The position numbers and the translations under genes were made by a program. A DNA stretch of 64,000 nt from Nemertoderma westbladi (Eukaryota; Xenacoelomorpha; Nemertodermatida; Nemertodermatidae). Below the pieces are notes generated by a model that searched no databases, was not told the origin of the DNA, and saw nothing but the letters and a program-made list of their open reading frames with translations. The first letter of the stretch is position 1. Each line of letters begins with the position of its first letter. The stretch covers positions 43,123 to 107,122 of the forward strand of contig JAUCBJ010008086.1 of NCBI GenBank assembly GCA_032718475.1, in the 5' to 3' direction. This document shows, one piece after another, positions 23,111-33,530 of the stretch.

Positions 23111-24433
23111 TGTAAAACCTTCTGTGGGATATAACTGGCCCTTTTGCTTTGCAATCCAGTTTCCCCCCAGGCGCTGGAATACTCTAAAAGGCTCTCTAAC
23201 TATATATATATTCCCCTCACCCGCAAGGTACCGTAATAGGTGTTTTAACGGACATAAACGTCATTCTTCTATATGTGTGCTTTGGCGGACATGGTAAGGC
23301 TAAAAAACCCGCAATGCACCAAATACCCTGGCCCAGCTTAGCCTTGATGATTCAGATTACGACATCTAACAGCTGGTTGCTGACATGGAAACGGCCATTG
23401 GACACATGGTTCTTTGTTTAGCTTAAGCCAATCAGAGCGATTTCTTCTGTCGATGTGGAGATATTCAGCAGATCGTGCTAGTAGTGTTCAGTCTTACTGT
23501 TTTTCCTTGATACTGTTGTGTTGTTTCTATCTAGGCCAGGAACACCGGCTCTAGAGTCAATTCGTTTCAGACTTTAGAAGAAACATTAGTAGGCTTAAGA
23601 TTATAGAGCGTATAACTGTTATCAGTCATAACTTAACATATCATATCACATATCGGTCCATATCAGTTCAACTCATAACATATCATATCTTAACCTACCG
23701 TCTTAATGCTTTTTACTGTTGTCATATTTTGTATTAGTTGGTTGAATATTATTTGGAGAACATTTATAAAGAACCCAAATTTCCCAATTTTCTTGATACA
23801 CTACAGGTTAGAGAGACGGGTTATATATAGCGATTGCGACTTATATTGTTGTGGTATGTAGTGAATTTAATGCTATTTGATAAGCACTACATGAGTCAAT
23901 TGCTGTTCGCTTTATATATGATAAAATTCATTGACGGTCGGCAACTTAGTGAGCAGTATTGTGTGTTACCGGTAGTGTGCATGATTGTGACTGATAACTA
24001 AGCATTTCCTAAAGAATGCGCCTCATACGTGAATCATAAGCCTTACCGACTTACCGTTGTGATTAGTATAAGTCATATCTCTGTTTACCTAGATAGAGCG
24101 CCACGTCCTAAAGGAACTGTTAATATTTCCCGAAAGTGAATAATATTAGTCAGAAATTATTTATTAACGATCAATCGAATAATACAGTAAGCTTACACTG
24201 CAATAATAATCTAAGCCCTCAGAATCCAGTCTCCCGGGTATATCCAGCGGGTGAATGGACGCGCACTAGGCTGGCTTCTGCTAATGTTGTGTTTATTGGT
24301 ATTAAATATTTGTCAACTTCTAAAGTCTATTTATAAACCAAAAGACATATAAATTTTGGCAGGTTAAACTGCTAAAGGTCTTCAAAAGCGCGTACAATAA
24401 CAGTTATTGTCTTTATTGCAGTAAGCAATAAAG
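23111..24433 (+). mobile_element. BEL/Pao copy 1, 5' LTR (right border approximate)
   Basis: It starts TGTAAAACC and aligns with the copy 2 LTR start TGTAAAAGC at 41975, sharing GTGGGATA...AACTG, CAGTTTCCCCCCAG and GGAATACTCTAAAA. The U3 part has diverged strongly, while the part from about 23990 onward (GCGCCACGTCCTAAAGGAAC, CTCCCGGGTATATCCAGCGG) is well conserved with copy 2. AATAAA at 24427 is a likely polyadenylation signal. The end of U5 and the primer-binding site could not be identified. Confidence 0.75.
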
Positions 24434-24461
24434 TTGAAAGTACCGGTCGACCGGTAAACCT

Positions 24462-24666
24462 GAACCGGTACTTCTGTAGGTCAGTAGGCCCAACTGCCAG
24501 AACCGGTACTGCTGTAGGTCCGTAGGTCCAACTGCCAGAACCGGTACTTCTGTAGGTCAGTAGGCCCAACTGCCAGAACCGGTACTGCTGTAGGTCCGTA
24601 GGTCCAACTGCCAGAACTGGTACTTCTGTAGGTCCGTAGGCCCAACTGTCCTAACCGGTACTTCCA
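24462..24666 (+). repeat. Tandem repeat in BEL leader, unit about 37 bp
   Basis: About five and a half units of ACCGGTACTTCTGTAGGTC...GTAGGCCCAACTGCCAGA. Copy 2 has only about two and a half units at 43240-43340, so the array varies in number between copies. Confidence 0.9.
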
Positions 24667-26706
24667 GTATAAGTACATTAGTATTATTCGATTTTGATTA
24701 TTGTATACCGGTAGGTCTCGATATTAAATCGGGGATGCCTGGTTTTTATTGGGATTTTACTTAGGTCTATTTCTGTCAGTTTTATTTCCTAGTAGGTTAA
24801 TATTGAGCTGAAGACGTGTAAGTCTGCTCAGATTGTTCAGATAACTGTAGGCCGGACTGTTGTTGGATTGTTGTTGGGTTTGGAGAGATTACGGCGTGTG
24901 TAGAGTTTGTCTGATAAAGTGCCAGTTAGTAAGTTGGGGCAGCCATAGCTGTAAGGTCAATCCCCTCTTAAAGAATAAGTCGTACTACCGTGTTAGAACG
25001 CATACTAACTAACCATTTTGGAATCTGCACATACTGTAGTTTATTTAGGCTTGACAGTATTCTGCCAGCGTTTTGGCCTGTGTTTGTTTGTGTGGTCTGT
25101 TCAGGTACCGTAATAGTTATTACTCAGATATTTTGTAGGCTGGATTGTTGTCTAGCTATTATTAGGTCTGAAGAGATTGCTGCGTGTGTAGAGTTTGTCT
25201 GATAAAGTGCCAGTTAGTAAGTTGGGGCAGCCATAGCTGTAAGGTCAATCCCCTCTTAAAGAATAAGTCGTACTACCGTGTTAGAACGCATACTAACTAA
25301 CCATTTCGGAATCTGCACATACTGTAGTTTATTTAGGCTTGGTGATAGTCTGCCAGCGTTTGGTTTGTATTTTGTTTGAGTATTCTGTACGGGTAGCGTA
25401 ATATTTATTATTCAGAGTTTATGCGATTATTCGCAACATTCATGTCCCCAAGTTTATTCCTACAGTAATTGTGCTTGTTACACATACCGTTATAGTTAAA
25501 TTAACCCCGGTACTACACGGGCTGCTTGGCGTAGGAAAAGACTGGTGACTTTGTGCTTCGGTCACTCCAGCAGATGCCGTGGTTCTTTTAACTGTTCAAG
25601 TATATTTAACTACTAATTATTGTTGTACCAGTATTTGTACATAATTTAGGGTTTAGTGTACAGTGCTTTCCGAAGGTAATTAGTGTGTAGGCAGTATATT
25701 TGTGTTGTAAAGTGGTTAATAGGCACGTTGGATCTGGTAGTCCGTGGTAATTAACTTCCAGGTAGGAACACTCCGTGATACATAACGTAGTACCTATAGC
25801 GATACGGCTATAGGTCGTCAGGCGGTGGTATTTTCCTATCTGGACAGTGCAATATATTTACTACTACTTATTATTTTCAAATACCGTAGTACCCTGTCTG
25901 TTGTAATAACCAGAATTCTAACCCTTTGTTAGGCTGGTTTGTAGACTTCCTGTGAAATTACCCTAAAAATTTCGTACGTAATATTTTGTTGTGTTTAATT
26001 AGAGATTTAATCTCACCCGTATCGTAAGTAATTTGTAGTATTAAGTAACTTAGGTAAATTAGAATTATCTGTTTTAGTGTCCCATAGGTAGCACTTCACT
26101 GAGAGCGCACAGCTTCTGTGTAGTGACACCCCAGAAATAATAACATTTATTTCAAATATTGACAAAAAACCCATTTTAAACGGGTATATAAATATTATAA
26201 ATCAACTCAAACGATTTATAAATAGTAGGCCTGCCATACAACAACTAGGTCTCAATATCAGTTGGACTACTGCTTAAATAACGGTAATAAAGTAAGTTAA
26301 AGTAACCAAGTAACCCTAAAATATTCAGAAATTCAATTATTCTAAAATAATTGTCATACCAGTATTTACCATAGGCTTATTATATTTATTTCTATAAATT
26401 TGGGTTGAAATCATACCGGTATTCTGTAATTAATTCTAGTTCATAATTATACTTATATATACTATAAGTGTAAGCTGTATACCGGTATTCACGATAGGCC
26501 TATTATATATATATATATATTTGTGCTAAAATTATACACCGGTACTCTGTGACAAAACTAGTTTACAATACTTATATATACTATAAGTGTATACCGGTAT
26601 TCTAATACTGCAATAAATTAACGGTACTAGGCCAACGGTCATACTGAATTACTAGACTTTCTTTAACTGTAACTATAGCAGTAGACATTCAACCGTATAG
26701 CTAAGC
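24667..26706 (+). mobile_element. BEL copy 1 leader, with 288-bp duplication and TACCGGTA repeats
   Basis: The 2-kb noncoding leader contains a segment repeated at a spacing of exactly 288 bp (for example GAGTTTGTCTGATAAAGTGC at 24903 and 25191) and, before gag, at least four copies of a palindromic TACCGGTA-type word followed by CGATAGGCCTATTATAT-like sequence. Copy 2 has the same plan and the same 288-bp spacing. Confidence 0.8.
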
Positions 26707-29700
26707 ATGTCTGACACTCAGCAAAACCTGTCAGACAGTCTAATCGATACAACCATCTGTGACACAGATAGGAGTGTGGAGCGATTAAGAAAGGAGTTCA
26801 GCTCACCTCCCACTGAAAGAAAGGTCATCCCTCCAGTAGTAGTATCAGACCCTAAGCTAATCCAACACCGTAGGTCTATCATCGGCACTCGGGCCCAAGT
26901 CAAACGGAACCAGGAAGCAGCTGTCCCACAGCAGCAACAGCCTAATCAAGAAACTTGTTCCCAGCGATCCGATAGCTCCAGTAGTTCGGATACTGTCGAG
27001 CTGACCCCCGAACGCGGATTGCAGATGGCGGCTACAGCCTACTCGGATCCCCTTCTCACCCTTCCTGCCGCAGTGCTAACTACTATATTGATTGCGGTGG
27101 AGGAACATCAAGCCGATTGGGCGAGAAGTAAGCGAGCGACCCAAGATAATTATGCGGGATACGCCAGGGAAGAATTGATGTCTATTGTCGAGTCACAATG
27201 GAACTTTCCCGGACCCGGACTCCCGTTAGATTTGTCCGAGGCTACTTGGGAAGATATACACAGGATGGGAGTGACTAAAGATACAATGGACCCAGCTGTT
27301 TGGAAGAGGTCGGCAGCAGGATATGTGCAGGGATTCTTCGGCTCCTTGGAGCGATTGGAAGAACAACTGTTTCGACAACCCCAAGGACCTCAAGAGCAGG
27401 AAGAGCTGCTATATCAAGTACGCGAAAGAACCCTACGCATTAGACTAATCCTATCAGCCTTTGAGGAAACTTCCAAAAGAAGACAGGACACGTCGCTGCA
27501 GGTTGCTGTCAAAACTTGGTTCCAGCGGGTAGGTCTCAAAGTACAAGAAACGGACCAGTGGAAATCCCAGCTGTCTGAGAGACTAACCTATGAAGAACCA
27601 ACCGATGCCACCCTTTCTCAAGTGGAAGGCGAAGAGACCGCAGAGAGACCACGAACGAGAGACGCCATCGACATATATCTGTCCGACTATCAGCGATTCC
27701 TAGGAGACGAAGAGTTGAGGAGACGGCTGTCTGGACTTTCCCCTAATAGTGAAGGAACCCAGCGTGTGTTAGACTCAATCGATGCTGAAATGTTAGCTGC
27801 TAACCAAGCTGAGTTTGATGAAAAACTCCGCCTCACTAGAGTCCAAGAAGAACTAGTAAAGAAAAGACGGATAGAGGACCGAAAGGCAGCTGAAGTAACA
27901 GCGGCAATGGCAGAAGTAGAAGCAGAAAGAAAGGCAGCGGCGGCAGAAGCAGAAGCAGAAAGAAAAGTAACAGCGGCAATGGCAGAAGTAGAAGCAGAAA
28001 GAAAAGTAACAGCGGCAATGGCAGAAGTAGAAGCAGAAAGAAAGGCAGCGGCGGCAGAAGCAGAAGCAGAAAGAAAAGCAGCAAAGGCAGTGGCAGAAGC
28101 AGAACGGAGAGCCTCTGAGGAGACTACCCAACTGGAGTTGGAAAATCTGCAAGAGACGCAAGACAACATAAATAAACAGTTAACTGCTAGTCAAATGCAG
28201 ATGAACAGAAGATCTACTCCCAAACGCCAGGGATATACGTCATCGGAGGAAAGCGAAACCACCGATCCTGAAGGCGGAGGAAACAGATCTCGTCTAAGCA
28301 GGCGTAGAAAAACATCTTACCGTCACAAATTGCCTGATTTGCCCCCAGCTGCTAGAAGACAACTAGCTAGCACCGACTTAAGTAGTATAGAACCTACAGA
28401 CCAAATTATTAAGGTCAAAAAACTCCCTACTATAGTTGATGAGCCTGAAATAATTAGGCCTGTCGTTCCCAAAGTCACTCCTGTGCTAGAGACCCCTGTA
28501 CTTCCAGAGCTTAACTCTAAATTTCCTTTACACAGTACTACACTGCCTGTACCCGGTAGAACAGTCCATGAGAATATCCCTGTCCTGGAAGCTGAGAGAG
28601 AAATCAAAGATTTGTCTCCCGTCGTCCCGCATCAGCCCGCTACAATGTTGGCGACTCCCGCTTCGGCGGTCGAGTGGGTAGAGGAGGGACGGCGGGGGAT
28701 GAATCTCCTGCTCGGACAGATGCAGGAGACTGTCCACCAACTTAAGGGAACAGTAAGGGAAGGTAGGGCCGAATTGCAAGAAGTGCAGCAAAGTATCGCG
28801 CTAGAACGCGACAAATTAGTCAACATACAAAAAGGTATACCAATACCCCCTGTAAAATTGTGTCAACCTGTTAGGTCTGAAGTATTACATGCGCAAGGTG
28901 TGGAGCCTACACGCATCTATACTGCTAGTGAAGTAGAAACTCCTATAGCAAACCCTGTTAAGGGTGATTATAGACCTGTTGTTAATGATATTCCCTATAG
29001 ACCTGACAATGATCTGAGAAATTTATATACCGATAATTCGATATTAAATAACACGATGGCCCAAGAAAGCTTTACGCGTCAGATGGCTAGAACAGAAGCC
29101 CGCCAAGCGGTCAAAGTGGGAGAGATCGTCAAATTCAATGGAGATGAGATGAAATGGTTACCTTTCAACGAATATTACAAAGACAGCATACAGAACTCTG
29201 TGCTATCTACCGGAGAGAAACTTAGGTTCCTCATCAAGTGCTTGGAAGGACCTCCCAAGTTAATGGCGCTAAAGTTTATTGGACATCCAGAAGGATTAAG
29301 ACAAGTTTGGGATACATTAAACATCAGGTATGGTAACAAGGATAACATAGCTAAGTATTTGTATGCAAAATTAGTAGCCCCCCGAAACTTCCTTAGTAGT
29401 GGTATTATAGAGTTTTCCGATGAGATTCAGGAGATCTGTAGACAATTGGACTGGTTAGGTAAGTCTCATGAATATCAGAGTTCCATGGTTATTGGAGCAG
29501 TAGTCTCTACTTTACCAAAGGGTGGGGTATGTACGCGTTGGGACAAGAAAGTGTTGTACATGAATGAACAACAACGACGAAGCCCTACCATGGCTGATCT
29601 CATGTCCTTCTTAGATGGTGAAGTAAAACTACAACTCATCAAGCAGTCCAGAGAGAAAATATCGGAAAATAAGGTAAGTGAGAAACCCGCTTCTAAGAGA

Positions 29701-32700
29701 AGAGTAACACCGGTGTGTTACACTGACGACGGCGAAAGCCAAGCTTCTCAAGAAGAGGACAGCGGGAAAGACACTGATAGATCTTACTACGTTGAAAAAA
29801 CCTCAAAAGACGTAAGTAAATACAAGGCTCGAAACAACGATAGGAGAGAACAGGTTGCCAAGACCCCTCCTCAGTCTCCTAACAGAATGCACCGAAGAAA
29901 GCCCGAAGAAAGAACGAGAGTGCATCAGGTTACCCAAGGTAAAGTGAGTAACATAAAACCCAACTGTGCGCTGTGCGAAGGTACCCACCGTTTGAGTGCG
30001 TGTGCTGAATTTCTAAAGAAATCCCTTGTAGACAGACGTGCAGTCGTGTGGGATAAGCGGTTATGCTATAATTGCCTCAGACCAGGACACCAACGGCGAA
30101 CCTGTTACTCCGACATAAAGTGTGCAAAGTGTAGCGCGAAACATCACATTTTGTTACACAGTGAGTTCGACCGAGACAACCCGGGTCAGGTAAGTGAGCC
30201 CGAACTACATGTCCAATTCAGTGATGTAAACGACACTGATCAAGAATCTGAGATGGAAGGATTCTATACTGACGAATTCTCCGACGCCAACGAATCCTGT
30301 TATCTAATCAATACCGCAGTGTATCGAGCACTTACTTATGAAAAGGACACCAACAATGAGTTCCCCCCAACTACCTTTGACAGACAACCATCTTGGAAAG
30401 CTCCAGCTTCCAATGTAGGAATCAGAGAATTTCCTGTAGTGCAGGTAAGAGTTCACGGTCTTAACAACAGTTACATAGTGAACGCCCTCCTTGACTCCGG
30501 CAGTACAGGAACATTCATCGATCAAGAACTAGCCGAAGATATCTTTGCTGGACAACCCAAATTCCGGACTAAATTGAATATGTCAGGAATTATGCAGGTT
30601 TGGAAATCTACCCTAACGGCAGATTACTATGTAGGTGTATTGTCCACCCCCCAGGATAAGTTAGGAGCACAAGGTATAAGGTCGGTAAAAATGGTGGCTA
30701 TAAAGAACTTCGCTACTACTCAAGCAGACCTTTATAATTGGGACGAGGATGAAAGCATCCAACATCTTAAGATACCTCGATTCCAGACAGATTATCCTGG
30801 AGTGCAAATACTCAACGGCCAAAACGCGCATGAGGCGCTCGAGACATTGGAGAAACGGCCTGCTCAACCGCAGCCACTGCAAACCTATGCGGTAAGAACT
30901 AGAGTAGGTTGGTACTTTACTGGCCCTTCCCGCAGGACTCTCGAAGAGAGAATGCCACAAGAACGAACATCCCAAGTAAATGAATGGGAAGTGGAGAGCA
31001 GTGAGGTGGACGAACTAACTGAGGAAACACCATACTCTTCAGATAATGACGACATCTACCAACTCTTCGATGAAGAGAACACAATCGACCTACTTACAGA
31101 AAACCAAACTTGGAAAAATCAGGTGAACCTATGTCAACTGATTCGCCCATCGGAACCCATCGCTTACAATGACGAACTAAACGATGAGATAGAGCGCGAC
31201 AACGCTAGAACTCGGGACGAACTAGCCGTACGATTCTTTACTCAAGAACTGGTAGAGCCCAATTCATATGATAAGGCCCTATCGATAGAAGAAGAAAGAG
31301 CCAAGCAAATCCAGGAAACAACTACACGTTTTTTAAAGGACCAAGGTAGATATGAAATCGGCCTGCTATTTCGAAAACGAGAACCTAGATTTATAAATAA
31401 CAGACCCTTGGCAGAGAAAAGAATCGCTCAATTACATCGACGCCTTACGGCTAATGCTCCAGCTAAAGAAATGTACCAAACTCAGCTGAAGAAATTTATA
31501 ACAAAGGGATACGCGGAGCGAGGACCGGAAGGAACACCAGTGACTGAGAGAACGTATTACTTAACACATCATTACGTTCCCAAACCCGGTAAACCCCACG
31601 AAGTACGAGTCGTATTCGATGGCTCCGCGCTATATATGGGCCAATCCCTCAATTCCAAGTTGTTACCAGGACCCAACTTACTCCAATCTTTGTTGGGAAT
31701 ACTTTTAAGATTAAGACAATATTCCATCGCGTTCGCCTCCGATATAGAAGGAATGTTCTTACAAGTCAAGGCGCTAGATAGAGATAGAGACAGCCTGAGA
31801 TTTCTGTGGTGGCCTGAAGGAGACCTCAATCAGAAACCGGTAGAGTACTGGATGACCATCCAGGCTTTTGGAATCATATCAAGCCCTTCCAACGCCTGCT
31901 CCGTGGTGCGAACCACTGCGAATGACAACCGAGACTCCTTCTCAAAAGAGGTGATAGACAACATCAAACGGAATATATACATGGACGACAATTTAAGGTC
32001 CCTTCCATCAGTAGAAGAAGCCATAGATGTCGCGAAAGGAACGGTAGAGTGTTTGAAAAGAGGTGGATTTCGACTGACGAAATTCACCAGCAACTCCCGT
32101 GAGTTTCTGGAAGCGATACCGGTAGAAGACCGAGGAGCGAAAGACCTAGACTTAATAAAGGACGATCTTCCTGAAACCAAGACGCTTGGCTTGAAGTGGG
32201 ACACTGAAAGAGACATCCTGTTTTTTCAGTTAAAACAGCGAGATAATCCAGTTCGGACCAAACGGATTTGTTTAAGTATCCTGAGCACTTATTTCGACCC
32301 ATTGGGATTTATAAGCCCAGTTATATTGATTGCTCGGAGTTTAGTACAACAAATGTGGCTTGAAAACCACTCATGGGACGATCCGCTTAAGGGAGAATTG
32401 TTAAAGAAATGGATGAAATGGGAAGATTCTCTACCTGCCATCGAGAACTTTATAATTTCCCGTGCATATTTTGGCCATGTTCTTCCTACGTATTCCTATC
32501 AACTCCATGTGTTTGGAGACGCCAGCGACATGGGAATAGGTATAGTAGCATATCTGCGAGTCGAAACCCCGGATGGAATCAAAGTCGCCTTGGTTACCTC
32601 TAAGGCATTGATTAACAACAAGTTAAAGGTTCCTCGAGCGGAGTTAAAGGCGGCTTTATACGCTACAGCCATCGGCCGGAACGTAACGGAACAAATCGAC

Positions 32701-33510
32701 TATCCACTGGAGAAAACGGTTTATTGGACCGACGCTTTACTCGTGTTGGAGTATCTAACCAATGAAGTCTGTCAGTTCAGCGTTTTTGTTACTAACAGGG
32801 TAGCTATTATTCTTAGTCGCACAAAGATAGATCAATGGAGACATTGCCCTGGTACGATTACTCCAGCCGATATCGCCTCACGGGGAGCAACTCCACAGGA
32901 ACTGATAGATACTCCAGACTGGTTGGGTGGACCCGACTTCCTGAGCAAGGAAGAGGATGAATGGCCTCCTCACCTTACTACGGCGGAGATTAGACAAGCC
33001 AAGGGAGCGGAGACAGTCAAACCTAAAACCCGGGCGAGTAAATCGAAGTTATCTAAACCGACTATCGATCTATCTGTATTACATACTTCCGGGAATGATG
33101 CTTCGGATCCACAATCCCTCAACACAAATAAGTCTGTTGTGGAAATTAGAGATAGAGATTGGAAATCTGGAATACCAGACGTCTCGCAAGGAATCTCACC
33201 CATGCTGCAGAGAGCAATGCATCACTACAGTTCCTGGAATCAGCTCTGTAAAGCCGTCACATATTTAAGACGATGTTTTCATCATCACTACTCCAGGACG
33301 AAGACCATTAGTGATACCGCTCCATTGACATCTGCACAAGTTCATGTTATTAAAAATTTACCCAAATATAAGACATCGGATCGTTTTCTAAAGGAGAAAA
33401 TTAGTCACCAGGAGCATGAAGAAACCAATAAGCAGATACTGAGACTCCTGCAATGCTATGAGGATTCCGAAAAGTATTTCCTGTTGTTGAGAAATCCGCA
33501 GATGGCTTAA
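26707..33510 (+). CDS. BEL/Pao copy 1 Gag-protease-RT-RNase H polyprotein
   Basis: 2267 codons. The gag part has a repeated Ala/Glu/Lys coiled coil (about 395-500, repeats of AEVEAERK), a capsid-like region of the BEL type (about 800-960, VKFNGDEMKWLPFNEYYKD) and cysteine-histidine zinc knuckles (about 1087-1155, CYNCLRPGHQRRTC, CAKCSAKHHILLH). The aspartic protease follows with ALLDSGSTGTFID (about 1262), then the reverse transcriptase with SDIEGMFLQV (about 1677) and the catalytic YMDD (about 1757), and RNase H with FGDASDMGIG (about 1936). All catalytic residues I can check are present. The frame stops at 33510, before integrase. Together with its integrase frame it makes the copy DNA of the element in cytoplasmic particles. 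BEL family assignment is firm. Confidence 0.95.
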   Translation: MSDTQQNLSDSLIDTTICDTDRSVERLRKEFSSPPTERKVIPPVVVSDPKLIQHRRSIIGTRAQVKRNQEAAVPQQQQPNQETCSQRSDSSSSSDTVELTPERGLQMAATAYSDPLLTLPAAVLTTILIAVEEHQADWARSKRATQDNYAGYAREELMSIVESQWNFPGPGLPLDLSEATWEDIHRMGVTKDTMDPAVWKRSAAGYVQGFFGSLERLEEQLFRQPQGPQEQEELLYQVRERTLRIRLILSAFEETSKRRQDTSLQVAVKTWFQRVGLKVQETDQWKSQLSERLTYEEPTDATLSQVEGEETAERPRTRDAIDIYLSDYQRFLGDEELRRRLSGLSPNSEGTQRVLDSIDAEMLAANQAEFDEKLRLTRVQEELVKKRRIEDRKAAEVTAAMAEVEAERKAAAAEAEAERKVTAAMAEVEAERKVTAAMAEVEAERKAAAAEAEAERKAAKAVAEAERRASEETTQLELENLQETQDNINKQLTASQMQMNRRSTPKRQGYTSSEESETTDPEGGGNRSRLSRRRKTSYRHKLPDLPPAARRQLASTDLSSIEPTDQIIKVKKLPTIVDEPEIIRPVVPKVTPVLETPVLPELNSKFPLHSTTLPVPGRTVHENIPVLEAEREIKDLSPVVPHQPATMLATPASAVEWVEEGRRGMNLLLGQMQETVHQLKGTVREGRAELQEVQQSIALERDKLVNIQKGIPIPPVKLCQPVRSEVLHAQGVEPTRIYTASEVETPIANPVKGDYRPVVNDIPYRPDNDLRNLYTDNSILNNTMAQESFTRQMARTEARQAVKVGEIVKFNGDEMKWLPFNEYYKDSIQNSVLSTGEKLRFLIKCLEGPPKLMALKFIGHPEGLRQVWDTLNIRYGNKDNIAKYLYAKLVAPRNFLSSGIIEFSDEIQEICRQLDWLGKSHEYQSSMVIGAVVSTLPKGGVCTRWDKKVLYMNEQQRRSPTMADLMSFLDGEVKLQLIKQSREKISENKVSEKPASKRRVTPVCYTDDGESQASQEEDSGKDTDRSYYVEKTSKDVSKYKARNNDRREQVAKTPPQSPNRMHRRKPEERTRVHQVTQGKVSNIKPNCALCEGTHRLSACAEFLKKSLVDRRAVVWDKRLCYNCLRPGHQRRTCYSDIKCAKCSAKHHILLHSEFDRDNPGQVSEPELHVQFSDVNDTDQESEMEGFYTDEFSDANESCYLINTAVYRALTYEKDTNNEFPPTTFDRQPSWKAPASNVGIREFPVVQVRVHGLNNSYIVNALLDSGSTGTFIDQELAEDIFAGQPKFRTKLNMSGIMQVWKSTLTADYYVGVLSTPQDKLGAQGIRSVKMVAIKNFATTQADLYNWDEDESIQHLKIPRFQTDYPGVQILNGQNAHEALETLEKRPAQPQPLQTYAVRTRVGWYFTGPSRRTLEERMPQERTSQVNEWEVESSEVDELTEETPYSSDNDDIYQLFDEENTIDLLTENQTWKNQVNLCQLIRPSEPIAYNDELNDEIERDNARTRDELAVRFFTQELVEPNSYDKALSIEEERAKQIQETTTRFLKDQGRYEIGLLFRKREPRFINNRPLAEKRIAQLHRRLTANAPAKEMYQTQLKKFITKGYAERGPEGTPVTERTYYLTHHYVPKPGKPHEVRVVFDGSALYMGQSLNSKLLPGPNLLQSLLGILLRLRQYSIAFASDIEGMFLQVKALDRDRDSLRFLWWPEGDLNQKPVEYWMTIQAFGIISSPSNACSVVRTTANDNRDSFSKEVIDNIKRNIYMDDNLRSLPSVEEAIDVAKGTVECLKRGGFRLTKFTSNSREFLEAIPVEDRGAKDLDLIKDDLPETKTLGLKWDTERDILFFQLKQRDNPVRTKRICLSILSTYFDPLGFISPVILIARSLVQQMWLENHSWDDPLKGELLKKWMKWEDSLPAIENFIISRAYFGHVLPTYSYQLHVFGDASDMGIGIVAYLRVETPDGIKVALVTSKALINNKLKVPRAELKAALYATAIGRNVTEQIDYPLEKTVYWTDALLVLEYLTNEVCQFSVFVTNRVAIILSRTKIDQWRHCPGTITPADIASRGATPQELIDTPDWLGGPDFLSKEEDEWPPHLTTAEIRQAKGAETVKPKTRASKSKLSKPTIDLSVLHTSGNDASDPQSLNTNKSVVEIRDRDWKSGIPDVSQGISPMLQRAMHHYSSWNQLCKAVTYLRRCFHHHYSRTKTISDTAPLTSAQVHVIKNLPKYKTSDRFLKEKISHQEHEETNKQILRLLQCYEDSEKYFLLLRNPQMA

Positions 33511-33530
33511 GGGATCGATTCTCGAGCACA

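Noticed and set aside
27690-28169. Antisense Leu/Ser/Phe-rich ORFs opposite the gag coiled coil
   Set aside because: They are the mirror of an Ala/Glu repeat, with no independent start context or homology.
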